Source: Nocardia nova SH22a (lineage in GTDB: Bacteria > Actinomycetota > Actinomycetes > Mycobacteriales > Mycobacteriaceae). From it: a stretch of DNA of 64,000 bases. Made by a program: the position numbers and the translations under genes. The DNA lies in NCBI RefSeq assembly GCF_000523235.1, contig NZ_CP006850.1, positions 2,542,001-2,606,000 of the forward strand, in the 5' to 3' direction. Below, piece by piece: positions 7,901-17,066 of this stretch (position 1 is its first letter; every line of letters begins with the position of its first letter). Under the pieces are notes generated by a model that ran no database searches, was not told the DNA's origin, and saw only the letters and a program-made list of their open reading frames with translations.

Positions 7901-8535
7901 CCCACGCCCACTCCGACGAGGACACCTTCGGCGAATTCGCCGCGGAACTGCGCGCACTCGCCGAGATCCTGCTCGAGCGCGTCGAGCCCGCTCTGCGCCG
8001 CGCGGCCGCCGACGGCCGCGAATGGGACAGCTGCAGCTGGTGCCCGGTCTGCGCGGCCGCGGCGCTGGTCCGCGGCGAGCACCACGACGTGGTGGCCGCG
8101 GTGGCCGATCACGGCACCGCGATCGTGACGGTCCTGCGCGAGGCGCTGGCCGGGGTTCCGGTGGAACCGCTGCTGCCCGACGACGACGCGGACGGCACCG
8201 GCGACCGCAACGGTGCCGGAGGTGATCCGGACGCGGCCGCACCGGAATCGGGGCCCGCCGCATCCGATCCGCGCACCGGTGAAAGCGCGGACGGCGACGG
8301 GCCGCGCGCCGGCGCCCCGGACGTCTCCGATCGCGACGCCGATCCGGATCGCTTGCGCGCGAAGGGTTCCCGCCACGACGCGGGCGACGCGCGGCACGGC
8401 GACGCGCGGCACGGCGGCGCGCGGCGCCGGAGCGACGACGCGGCCGGGCCGAAGGCGAAACGCGGTGGGCGCGGGCGGCATTCGGCGGCCGAGCGTCCCG
8501 GCTACATCCCGATTCCGGTGCGGATCAAGAAATGA
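7897..8535 (+). CDS. Cys-cluster protein with long charged tail (Rv2183c type)
   Basis: 212 residues. The N-terminal 90 residues are helical and carry WDSCSWCPVC, three cysteines that look like a metal or zinc-ribbon half, with HH and H residues nearby. From about residue 105 the protein is low complexity, rich in Asp, Gly, Ala, Arg, and includes a doubled DARHG unit encoded by a 15-bp tandem repeat. It ends with a basic stretch. Starts ATGA-overlapped with the ATPase and ends ATGA-overlapped with the ROK kinase, so it is the middle gene of an operon. The M. tuberculosis counterpart is shorter (recalled). No function is known to me. Confidence 0.7.
   Translation: MTHAHSDEDTFGEFAAELRALAEILLERVEPALRRAAADGREWDSCSWCPVCAAAALVRGEHHDVVAAVADHGTAIVTVLREALAGVPVEPLLPDDDADGTGDRNGAGGDPDAAAPESGPAASDPRTGESADGDGPRAGAPDVSDRDADPDRLRAKGSRHDAGDARHGDARHGGARRRSDDAAGPKAKRGGRGRHSAAERPGYIPIPVRIKK
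8386..8415. repeat. 15-bp tandem duplication inside the Cys-cluster gene tail
   Basis: GACGCGCGGCACGGC occurs twice in a row (8386-8400, 8401-8415), followed by a diverged third copy. It keeps the frame and repeats DARHG in the protein, so it is a likely site of length variation. Confidence 0.7.
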
Positions 8536-9578
8536 CCACTCGCATCGGACGCGAGATCCCGCTGACCGTCGGCATCGATGTCGGCGGGACCAATATCCGC
8601 GCCTCGGTGGTCGACGGCAGCGGCGACGTCCTCGACACCGTGGTGGCGCCCACCCCGCATTCGGCGCCCGCGCTGGAGGACGGGCTCGATCGCGCGGTGC
8701 GGGAACTGTGCGCCCGGCACGAGATCGGCGCGGTGGGATTGGCGGTCGCCGGATTCGTCGACGAATCCCGGGCCACGGTGCGATTCGCACCGCATCTGCC
8801 GTGGGAGGACACCGAGGTCGCCGGGCGGCTCGGCCGGCGGCTGGGGCTGCCGGTCATCCTCGAACACGACGCCAACGCCGCCATGTGGGCGGAATACCGG
8901 TTCGGCGCGGCGGCCGGTGCGCACAACGGGGTGCTGGTCGCCATCGGCACCGGGATCGGCGCCGCGCTGCTGCTGGAGGGCCGGCTCTATCGCGGAAGTT
9001 ACGGTGTCGCACCGGAACTCGGACATCTGCAGGTGGTACCGCACGGGCGGGTGTGCCCGTGCGGCAAACGCGGCTGCTGGGAACGGTATTGCAGCGGCAC
9101 CGCGCTGGTCGACACCGCGATCGAGATGCTGGCCACCGATCCGATGCCCTCGACGATCCTCGCCCGCGAGGTCACCGGCGATCCCGGATCGCTGACCGGA
9201 CGCCGGGTCGCGGGCGCCGCCCAGGACGGTGATCCGGTGGCGCTGCACGTGATGGCCGATTTCGCGCGCTGGCTCGGGCTGGGACTGGCCTTCGTCAGCG
9301 ATATCTTCGATCCGGATCTGATCGTCATCGCGGGCGGGGTGGGCTCCTCGGCGCCGCTGTTCCTCGACGACGCGCGCGAGCACTACGCCGCCGCGATCAC
9401 CGGCGGCCGCCATCGCCCGCTGGCCCGCATCCGCACCACCCAGCTCGGTGAGGCGGCCGGAATGATCGGCGCGGCCGAACTGGCGCGCGCGGCGCTGGAC
9501 TCCGGCGAACATCACGCGAACGCCGATCGCGGTCCGGACCCGTCGGCGCGCGCCCGCGCCGCCGCGGGACGTGAATGA
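8532..9578 (+). CDS. ROK family sugar kinase, probable glucokinase
   Basis: 348 residues. The phosphate-binding motif GIDVGGTNIRASVV opens the protein, DANAAMWAEYRFG holds the catalytic Asp region, and the ROK signature continues with VAIGTGIGAALLLEGRLYRG. The zinc motif CPCGKRGCWERYCSG lies near residue 175. ROK kinases phosphorylate hexoses, most often glucose, using ATP or polyphosphate; glucose is the best guess here. ATG 8532 overlaps the previous stop. The last about 25 residues are Ala/Arg-rich and poorly conserved. It precedes the PlsC gene, which has its own leader. Confidence 0.85.
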   Translation: MTTRIGREIPLTVGIDVGGTNIRASVVDGSGDVLDTVVAPTPHSAPALEDGLDRAVRELCARHEIGAVGLAVAGFVDESRATVRFAPHLPWEDTEVAGRLGRRLGLPVILEHDANAAMWAEYRFGAAAGAHNGVLVAIGTGIGAALLLEGRLYRGSYGVAPELGHLQVVPHGRVCPCGKRGCWERYCSGTALVDTAIEMLATDPMPSTILAREVTGDPGSLTGRRVAGAAQDGDPVALHVMADFARWLGLGLAFVSDIFDPDLIVIAGGVGSSAPLFLDDAREHYAAAITGGRHRPLARIRTTQLGEAAGMIGAAELARAALDSGEHHANADRGPDPSARARAAAGRE

Positions 9579-9820
9579 CGGTCCGGCTCGGGGTAAGTCC
9601 GGGGACACCGCCTTGCCGGATGCCCGATTTGTCGACCTCAGGTCGGTTTCCGCGTGGCGAAGCGGATGCCGGGTACCCGAATTCACCACTGTGATTTCGT
9701 GCGTGTGAAATACCTCGTGTGGGGTTGGTCGCAGCAGTTCGGCGGCGGTAGAGTCGGGTCCGACGGAAGCGCCTGCGACGAGGCCGGTCCCGTTCGACTC
9801 ATCACTGGCGAAAGGACGCA

Positions 9821-10546
9821 ATGTTCTACTGGCTGCTCAAATTCGTGCTGGTCGGGCCCTTCATGCACGTGTACAACCGTCCCAAGGTCGAGGGCGTGGA
9901 GAATATCCCCGCCGACGGAGCAGTCATCCTCGCCGGTAATCATCTGTCGTTCACCGACTGGTTGTTCACTCCGTTGCTGAGCCCGCGTCGCATCACCTAT
10001 CTGGCGAAGGCCGAATATTTCACGACCCCCGGATTCAAGGGCCGGTTGCAGAAATTCTTCTTCTCCGGCACCGGCCAGTATCCGATCGACCGCAGCGGCG
10101 CCAGTGCCGCGGAATCGGCGCTCAACACCGCACGCAAACTCCTCGGTGAGGGCCGCATGGTTGGTCTGTACCCCGAGGGCACCCGCTCACCGGACGGTCG
10201 CCTGTACAAGGGCAAGACCGGTGTCGCGCGCCTGGCCCTGGAGACCGGTGTGCCGGTGATCCCGGTGGCGCTGATCGGCACCGACGAGGTGTGCCCGCCC
10301 GGACCGTTCCGGTGGCGGCGGCGTCGTGTCACCGTGAAATTCGGTGCGCCGATCGACTTCTCGCGCTACGAGGGCATGGGCGGTAACCGCTTCGTCGAGC
10401 GCGCGGTCACCGACGAGATCATGTACGAGCTGATGCGGATGTCGGGGCAGGAATACGTCGACGTCTACGCCGCCAGCCTGAAGAAGGACGTGCCCTCGGG
10501 CAGTCGTCCCGACGCGGAGCGCATCCCGGAGACCCTGGCGAGCTGA
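9821..10546 (+). CDS. 1-acyl-sn-glycerol-3-phosphate acyltransferase family protein (Rv2182c type)
   Basis: 241 residues. The acyltransferase block I NHLSFTD (HX4D), block III YPEGTRSPDGRLYKGKTG and VPVIPVALIG are all present, as in PlsC-type enzymes that acylate lysophosphatidate in phospholipid synthesis. The N-terminus is hydrophobic and probably membrane-associated. ATG 9821 has AAAGGA upstream. A TAGAGT -10-like element at about 9750 gives a leader of about 65 bases. A related activity on PIM lipids cannot be excluded given nearby pimB. The gene ends at a strong bidirectional hairpin. Confidence 0.85.
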   Translation: MFYWLLKFVLVGPFMHVYNRPKVEGVENIPADGAVILAGNHLSFTDWLFTPLLSPRRITYLAKAEYFTTPGFKGRLQKFFFSGTGQYPIDRSGASAAESALNTARKLLGEGRMVGLYPEGTRSPDGRLYKGKTGVARLALETGVPVIPVALIGTDEVCPPGPFRWRRRRVTVKFGAPIDFSRYEGMGGNRFVERAVTDEIMYELMRMSGQEYVDVYAASLKKDVPSGSRPDAERIPETLAS

Positions 10547-10559
10547 TCCCTTCGAACGA

Positions 10560-10594
10560 ACGACGGCCCCGGCGGAATCCGCCGGGGCCGTCGT
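10560..10594. terminator. Bidirectional hairpin terminator between plsC-type gene and RNase AS
   Basis: A perfect 16-bp stem (10560-10575 pairs with 10579-10594) with a 3-base loop sits between convergent genes. It has no long T run but is placed to stop both transcripts. Confidence 0.75.
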
Positions 10595-10600
10595 CCGTGG

Positions 10601-11107
10601 TCAGCGTGCGCCGGTCGCCGCACCGCGGCGGAATGCCTCGATCGCCTCGTACTTGGCGAGATTGTGCCGCGCGTCGGCGAGGGCGTCGTGCGCGTCGGCC
10701 GGGACCGGCGGCAGTTCCGGGCGTCCGTGCTGATCCCAGTGCTGGCGCAGTTCGTTGGTGTAGCGGGGCATCGCGGCGGGCAGATCCACCATCGAGCCCC
10801 ACAGCTGGCACAGCGCGACGTGATCGTAGGCGCCGACCCACGCCCACAGCTCCGGGCGGACCGTCGGCCGCGGAACCAGGAATTTGTAGAGATCGTCGCG
10901 AATGCGTTGCCTGCTGCGCCATAGCGGTGACGACGGCGAGGGCAGTTTCGGCAGCACATTGCGCCGCACCCACTGCCCGGCCCGATCCGGATCGAATTCG
11001 GTCGACACCGCGTAATATTCCCGACCGTCCTCGCAGACCACACCGATCGAGATCAGGTCGATCGTGGTGCCGTCCTCGATGAATTCCGAGTCGTAAAAAT
11101 ATTTCAC
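10601..11107 (-). CDS. 3'-5' exoribonuclease RNase AS (Rv2179c type)
   Basis: 168 residues. Starts VKYFYDSEFIEDG, with the first Asp and Glu of the DEDD fold; AYDHVALCQLWG gives the second Asp and HDALADARHNL the His and last Asp. RNase AS is a dimeric exoribonuclease that prefers poly(A) ends, known from M. tuberculosis. GTG 11107 is preferred over an upstream ATG because the length then equals the known 168 residues and GGGAAGG lies 10 bases upstream. Convergent with the acyltransferase gene, divergent from aroG. Confidence 0.9.
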   Translation of the reverse strand: MKYFYDSEFIEDGTTIDLISIGVVCEDGREYYAVSTEFDPDRAGQWVRRNVLPKLPSPSSPLWRSRQRIRDDLYKFLVPRPTVRPELWAWVGAYDHVALCQLWGSMVDLPAAMPRYTNELRQHWDQHGRPELPPVPADAHDALADARHNLAKYEAIEAFRRGAATGAR

Positions 11108-11153
11108 CCGGTCGTGCCTTCCCGGTTCGTCGTGTGCTGGCTTGGCGATGTGA

Positions 11154-12626
<1,473 letters not shown>

Positions 12627-12639
12627 CGGATCGGCTGTA

Positions 12640-13032
12640 GTGGATCTCGTATTTCGTAACGATGAGGGACCCGCGCGCGGTGACGGCCGCGCGCGGGCGG
12701 ATGTTCCGGCCAGTGCGCAGAGCGCGACGCGCATCGGCAGTGCCGACCGCACGATCCTGCGCCTGCTGCGCGACCGCGACCGCGACGGGATGCCGTCGGA
12801 GGTGGTGCTGCGCGACGGCAGCCGCGTATTGATCTTCAATATCAGCTGGGGCTACGAAATCGCCTGGGACTTCGAGGTTTCCCGCGGTTACGCCCCGGTG
12901 GCCGCGGCCGCTCAGATCACCACCAACATCAGTCCGAGTATCGGCGGGGTGCCGGTGGAGGTCTTCACGACCGCCGCGGTGGTGGCGGTCAACGATCCGG
13001 AAACGGGTACGCCGCTGCTGGCGGTCGGCTGA
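12640..13032 (+). CDS. Conserved hypothetical protein
   Basis: 130 residues; not recognised. Begins 13 bases after aroG with GTG 12640 and is probably in its transcript. The first 35 residues are charged and variable; the rest (TILRLLRDRDRDGMPSEVVL, then SWGYEIAWDFEV and ITTNISPSIGGVPVEVF) looks like a compact alpha/beta domain. No signal peptide, no clear catalytic motif. Codon use is as GC-rich in third positions as its neighbours, supporting a real gene. Confidence 0.6.
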   Translation: MDLVFRNDEGPARGDGRARADVPASAQSATRIGSADRTILRLLRDRDRDGMPSEVVLRDGSRVLIFNISWGYEIAWDFEVSRGYAPVAAAAQITTNISPSIGGVPVEVFTTAAVVAVNDPETGTPLLAVG

Positions 13033-13085
13033 CCGGCCGTTTCGTGGCGTGATCGTGACATGATCCTGAAAAGTTAACTGTTCGG

Positions 13086-13114
13086 TTGCTGAACTGCCAA
13101 ACCTGCGTTAGGTT
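13086..13114 (+). promoter_or_regulatory. Sigma-70-type promoter for the small gene at 13175
   Basis: TTGCTG and TAGGTT with a 17-bp spacer. The start would fall near 13121, giving a leader of about 54 bases. AACCT-N5-AGGTT, a short inverted repeat, overlaps the -10 and could bind a regulator. Confidence 0.5.
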
Positions 13115-13174
13115 GCCAGACGTGGGACTGCAGCGGCACCAGGGCTGCGCGGAACATGTTCGGAGAGGATCGCT

Positions 13175-13519
13175 ATGCAGCGCATATCGGTAGCCAGGGG
13201 ATCGCATTCACCCGCAGATCGTTCCGCCGCCGGTCGAACTTCGAACAGGCAGATCACGCCGCTCGCGGAACATGTGCTGGAGATCGACGGGGCGCCGGTC
13301 ACCATCGTGATCGAGCGCCCGGAGGTCGATCGGGCCGGAATCGCCTGGCGATGCCGGTTGCGGGTGGTACGCGGAAACGGGCGACTCGAACAGTCGCAGG
13401 TCGTCGGCGGCAGTGCCAGCGCGGTACTGCAGCAGGCACTCGATCTGGCCAGTGAGCGGCTCGGTATCAGCGAGGCCGAACTGCTCGGCGGCGCCGACGT
13501 GGGCGGCGTCCTGGGCTGA
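13175..13519 (+). CDS. Small conserved hypothetical protein
   Basis: 114 residues; not recognised. ATG 13175 has GGAGAGG upstream and a sigma-70-type promoter further up. The N-terminal 25 residues are basic and unstructured. The rest alternates beta strands (HVLEIDGAPVTIVIERPE, IAWRCRLRVVRGNGRL) and a helix (ASAVLQQALDLASERLG), like a small alpha/beta domain. It ends only 3 bases before the convergent stop of pknL, so transcripts of the two must overlap. Confidence 0.6.
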   Translation: MQRISVARGSHSPADRSAAGRTSNRQITPLAEHVLEIDGAPVTIVIERPEVDRAGIAWRCRLRVVRGNGRLEQSQVVGGSASAVLQQALDLASERLGISEAELLGGADVGGVLG

Positions 13520-13521
13520 AA

Positions 13522-15468
13522 TCAGAACGGCAGCACGGTGAGCGTGACCGTGGACCCCGGCGCGACATTCGAACCGGCGAACGGTGACTGCACCCGGACG
13601 GTGCCGCGGTCACCGGTGAACACATTGTTGAGCACCACCTTCAGCCCCAGGCCCTCGAGCTGGGTGCGGGCCGCGGCGGCGTTCTGGCCGGTCACATCCG
13701 GAACCTGCACCGCGTTGGAGATCAGCAGGGTCACCGAGGCGCCCGACAGCACCTGCGTGCCCGCGGCCGGATCGCTGCCCGACACCTGCCCCGACGGCAC
13801 GCGGCCGTCGAACTCGTCGCGGGTTCCGGCGACCGTCAGGCCGGCGCTCTGCAACGCGGATTTGGCCTCGTCCACGGTCTTGCCGCGCACATCCGGCATC
13901 TTCACCGGCTGGGAGCCCTTACTGCGGTAGACCTTCACCTGCGCACCGGTGGGCAGGACGGTGCCGGGGGCCGGATCCAGTTGCGCCACCGACCCTTTGG
14001 GGGCGGTACTGGGCTGCTCACCGGCATCGACGGGTTGCAGACCGGCGTCGCGGATGAGTTGATTCACCGTCTTCGTGTCCTGGCCCGGCTGGAACTGCGG
14101 GACATGCGGCTGCCCGCTCGAGATCAGGACCGCGACCGTCGAGCCCTTCAGCACCTTGGCCCCGGCCGAGGGGTCCGTGCCCACGACACCGCCGACGGGA
14201 ATGATGTCGGAGGCTCTGTCGCGCACCGTGGTCTCGAATCCGGCGTTCTTCAACGTCGTGGTGGCCTGGTCGGAGGTCATCCCGGCGATCGGCGGCACCG
14301 ACGAGTACCGGCCGACCCCGAGCCACCAGCCGCCGATCCCGAGCAACAGGGCCAGCGCGACCACCACGGCCGCCCAGATCAGCACCCGGCGGCGCGATCC
14401 GCCCCGATCGGGAACGAATTCCTGGCGGTGCGGAGGCTGCGGGGGTTGCGGGGATTCGTATTCGTCCTCGGGCACGGCGTGCGACGCCGTCATGACCCGG
14501 GTGTGGCTCGGCTCGGCGGCCATTCTGGTAGTGGCCTCGGTGACCGGGCCGCCGGGATACTCACCGGGCGGCACCTGCGCGATCCGGTGGCGGGAGGACA
14601 GATGTTCGGCCGATTCCCGGGGCGCGGGCACCCGGTAGTCGGGCAGGTGCAGGACCGTGGCCAGCCGCTGCAGTTCGGCCGCCATCTCGGTGGCGTCGGC
14701 GAAGCGGTGCGCGGGTTCGCGCGCGGTGGCCCGGGCGACCAGTTCGTCGAATTCCGGGGGGACGCCCTCGATGAACTCACTGGGGCTCGGGACATCCTTC
14801 TCGACCCGCTGGTAGGCGATCGACAGCGCGGTGTCGCCGGTGAAAGGCGCACGGCCGGTGAGCATTTCGAAGATCAGGATGCCGAAGGAGTACACATCGC
14901 TGCGCGCGTCGGCGCTGCCGGAGGTGACCTGTTCGGGCGACAGATACGCCGCAGTGCCGAGGATGACGCTGGCGGAGGTCATATTCGAGGCGGCCACCGC
15001 GCGGACCAGGCCGAAATCGGCGATCTTCACCTCGCCCGCATCGGAGATCAGCACATTCTCGGGTTTGACGTCGCGGTGCACCAGCCCCGCGGCATGCGCG
15101 ACGCCGATCGCCCGCAGCACCGGTTCGGCCACCGCGCGCGCCGCGTGCGGTGGCATCGGCCCGCGCTCGCGCAGCAGTTCGCGCAGCGTGCCGCCCTCGA
15201 CCAGCTCCATGATCAAGAAGGGGTACTCGCCGTCGATGCCCTGGTCGTAGACCGCGACCAGCGACGGGTGCTTGAGCCGGGCGACGGATCTGGCCTCGAA
15301 TTCGAACCGGGTCAGGAACTGCGGGTCACCGGAGAACTTCGGGTCCATCACCTTGATGGCCACCGGCCGGTCCAGCCGGGTGTCCACACCCCGGAACACC
15401 ATCGACATCCCGCCGCGCGCGATCGGCGCATCGATGCGGTAGCGCCCGTCCAGCATCTGGCCGATCAA
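13522..15468 (-). CDS. pknL: Serine/threonine protein kinase PknL with four PASTA repeats
   Basis: 648 residues from TTG 15468. Kinase domain: glycine loop IARGGMSMVF, ATP-binding Lys39 in VAIKVMD, HRDVKPENVL catalytic loop, DFGLVRA and SPEQVTS activation region. A Pro/charged juxtamembrane linker, one membrane segment (WAAVVVALALLLGIGGWWL, near residue 370) and four extracellular PASTA repeats follow. PASTA domains sense muropeptides or lipid II. M. tuberculosis PknL lacks them (recalled), so this is the fuller, corynebacterial-type form. TTG 15468 has GGAGG 9 bases upstream. ATG 15519 is an alternative that would be leaderless after a TACGAT -10. The adjacent divergent Rv2175c-like gene encodes a known kinase partner. 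Confidence 0.9.
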   Translation of the reverse strand: MIGQMLDGRYRIDAPIARGGMSMVFRGVDTRLDRPVAIKVMDPKFSGDPQFLTRFEFEARSVARLKHPSLVAVYDQGIDGEYPFLIMELVEGGTLRELLRERGPMPPHAARAVAEPVLRAIGVAHAAGLVHRDVKPENVLISDAGEVKIADFGLVRAVAASNMTSASVILGTAAYLSPEQVTSGSADARSDVYSFGILIFEMLTGRAPFTGDTALSIAYQRVEKDVPSPSEFIEGVPPEFDELVARATAREPAHRFADATEMAAELQRLATVLHLPDYRVPAPRESAEHLSSRHRIAQVPPGEYPGGPVTEATTRMAAEPSHTRVMTASHAVPEDEYESPQPPQPPHRQEFVPDRGGSRRRVLIWAAVVVALALLLGIGGWWLGVGRYSSVPPIAGMTSDQATTTLKNAGFETTVRDRASDIIPVGGVVGTDPSAGAKVLKGSTVAVLISSGQPHVPQFQPGQDTKTVNQLIRDAGLQPVDAGEQPSTAPKGSVAQLDPAPGTVLPTGAQVKVYRSKGSQPVKMPDVRGKTVDEAKSALQSAGLTVAGTRDEFDGRVPSGQVSGSDPAAGTQVLSGASVTLLISNAVQVPDVTGQNAAAARTQLEGLGLKVVLNNVFTGDRGTVRVQSPFAGSNVAPGSTVTLTVLPF

Positions 15469-15627
15469 AACTGCTGTCCTCCGAATGTCACCTAGCGGAT
15501 GCCGCCCCCACGACGGCATACCCGATCGTATAGGCGCACGCCGTCAGGGTCCCCCGTGACGTGCGTACGCCGTCGCGGAAGCCGGGCGTATGCCGGATTC
15601 CGAGACGGACGGACTACCGTTGTGCAG

Positions 15628-15996
15628 GTGAGTGCATTTCCCTGCAGCGACGATGTCGTTCCCGAGTCGGTCACCCTGCTCCCGTTGCCGGATGTGGCCG
15701 ACCAACTCGGTATCGCGGTGACCAGAGTGCATCAGATACTGCGTGATCACCAGTTGATCGCGATCCGCCGCGACGGTATCGCCGGTGTTCCCAAGGACTT
15801 CTTCGACTCCTCCGGGGAGATCGCCAAATTCCTGCCCGGCCTCATCACGGTGATGCGCGATGCGAAATACACCGACGAGGAGATCCTGGGGTGGGTCTAC
15901 ACCGACGACGAGACGCTGCCCGGCCGTCCCATCGACGCCCTCCACGGCCCGCTGGCCCGCGAGGTCATCCGCCGCGCCGCCGCCGAACCGTTCTGA
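15628..15996 (+). CDS. HTH DNA-binding protein, Rv2175c type (PknL substrate family)
   Basis: 122 residues. A winged HTH-like region spans VADQLGIAVTRVHQILRDHQLIAIRRDGIAGVP, followed by a C-terminal helical part (FFDSSGEIAKFLPGLITVMRDAKYTDEEILGW). Rv2175c of M. tuberculosis binds DNA and is phosphorylated by PknL, the divergent neighbour here as well. GTG 15628 is the assumed start (GTG 15622 is also possible); a TACCGT -10-like element about 8-14 bases upstream suggests a leaderless message. The shared spacer with pknL is about 160 bp. Confidence 0.8.
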   Translation: MSAFPCSDDVVPESVTLLPLPDVADQLGIAVTRVHQILRDHQLIAIRRDGIAGVPKDFFDSSGEIAKFLPGLITVMRDAKYTDEEILGWVYTDDETLPGRPIDALHGPLAREVIRRAAAEPF

Positions 15997-16106
15997 ATCA
16001 CCGGTACCACGCGAGCCGCCGGCTCGTCGGGACAGGCATCGGCGGCACACCCCCGCGGCGTCCACCGTCGTCGCCGTAACCCGTCACCAGGCGCGGGCGT
16101 CGTGAT

Positions 16107-17066
16107 TCAGCTCCGCGATGCCCCGGCGGTGAGGCGTGGTCGTGGGCGCAGGCCCGCCCCGAATTCGGCGGCCGCGACCCGCAGCCGCCGCCGCGCCGGA
16201 ACGGTCGCGCGCCGGTCGAACACCTCGTATTCGCTGCGTTCGATCTCGTCCAGGATCTCGGCATACAGCACCGCCGCGGTGCGGATGGCGGGCCGGACGC
16301 CCGGCCGCAGCAGGTCGATGCCCGGTGCGGCCGTGCGGTAGAGCGCGCGGTTGGCGGCGATGAGATGGGCCAGCGCCCGCCGCATCCGCCGGTCGGTGCG
16401 GCCGGTGCGACGGCAGTGCGCGAGCAGTTCCTCGTCCACGCCGAAGGCGGCGAGTTCGCCGGTGGGCAGGTAGATGCGCCCGCGGTCGAGATCCTCGGCC
16501 ACATCGCGCAGGAAGTTGGTGAGCTGGAACGCCTCACCCAGCGCCGCGGCCGCGGGCTCGGCCTCGGCGACCGGGACGACGGTGCCGAGCACGGGCAGCA
16601 ACTGCAGTCCGATCGCCGCGGCCGAACCGCGCATGTACTCCCGCAGCGCGGCCATATCGGCGTAGCGGTCACGGAACAGCGGGCTGCCCGGCACATCCAT
16701 GCGCATGGCCTCGAGGAAGACCCAGAAGTGCCCGGGCGCGATGCGGTAGCGCTCGATGGTGTCGATGAGGGCGGACTCCACCGGACTCGCCGCGGCGTCG
16801 TGTGGTTCGTGGCTGGTGGACCCAGTCAGTGCCGTCCGTAATCGCTGTTCGATCCGGTCCAGTCGCGCGGTCGCCGCGGGCCCGGGACCGCACGGGTGAT
16901 CGACGATGTCGTCGACACCGCGGGCGAAGGCGTAGAGCGCGTGGACCGCGGCCCGGCGTGGCGGTGACAGCAGCCGGGTCGCCAGGAAGTAGGTGCGTCC
17001 GTGTGCGGCGGCGATCGCCTTGCAGTGCCGGTAGGCGGCAGCGAGCTCGGCGTCGCGCGCGGTCAT
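16107..17066 (-). CDS. crtB: Phytoene synthase
   Basis: 319 residues. Squalene/phytoene synthase signatures: YAFARGVDDIVD with the first Asp-rich motif and QLTNFLRDVAEDLDRGRIYLP with the second. It condenses two geranylgeranyl diphosphates to phytoene, the first carotenoid. ATG 17066 overlaps the mptA stop (ATGA), so crtB is translated as part of the same reverse-strand operon crtE-crtI-mptA-crtB. The C-terminus is Arg/Pro-rich. Confidence 0.92.
   Translation of the reverse strand: MTARDAELAAAYRHCKAIAAAHGRTYFLATRLLSPPRRAAVHALYAFARGVDDIVDHPCGPGPAATARLDRIEQRLRTALTGSTSHEPHDAAASPVESALIDTIERYRIAPGHFWVFLEAMRMDVPGSPLFRDRYADMAALREYMRGSAAAIGLQLLPVLGTVVPVAEAEPAAAALGEAFQLTNFLRDVAEDLDRGRIYLPTGELAAFGVDEELLAHCRRTGRTDRRMRRALAHLIAANRALYRTAAPGIDLLRPGVRPAIRTAAVLYAEILDEIERSEYEVFDRRATVPARRRLRVAAAEFGAGLRPRPRLTAGASRS

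Noticed and set aside
16001..16040. Possible hairpin terminator between the Rv2175c-like gene and crtB
   Set aside because: Only about a 6-bp stem and no T run; too weak to list as a terminator.
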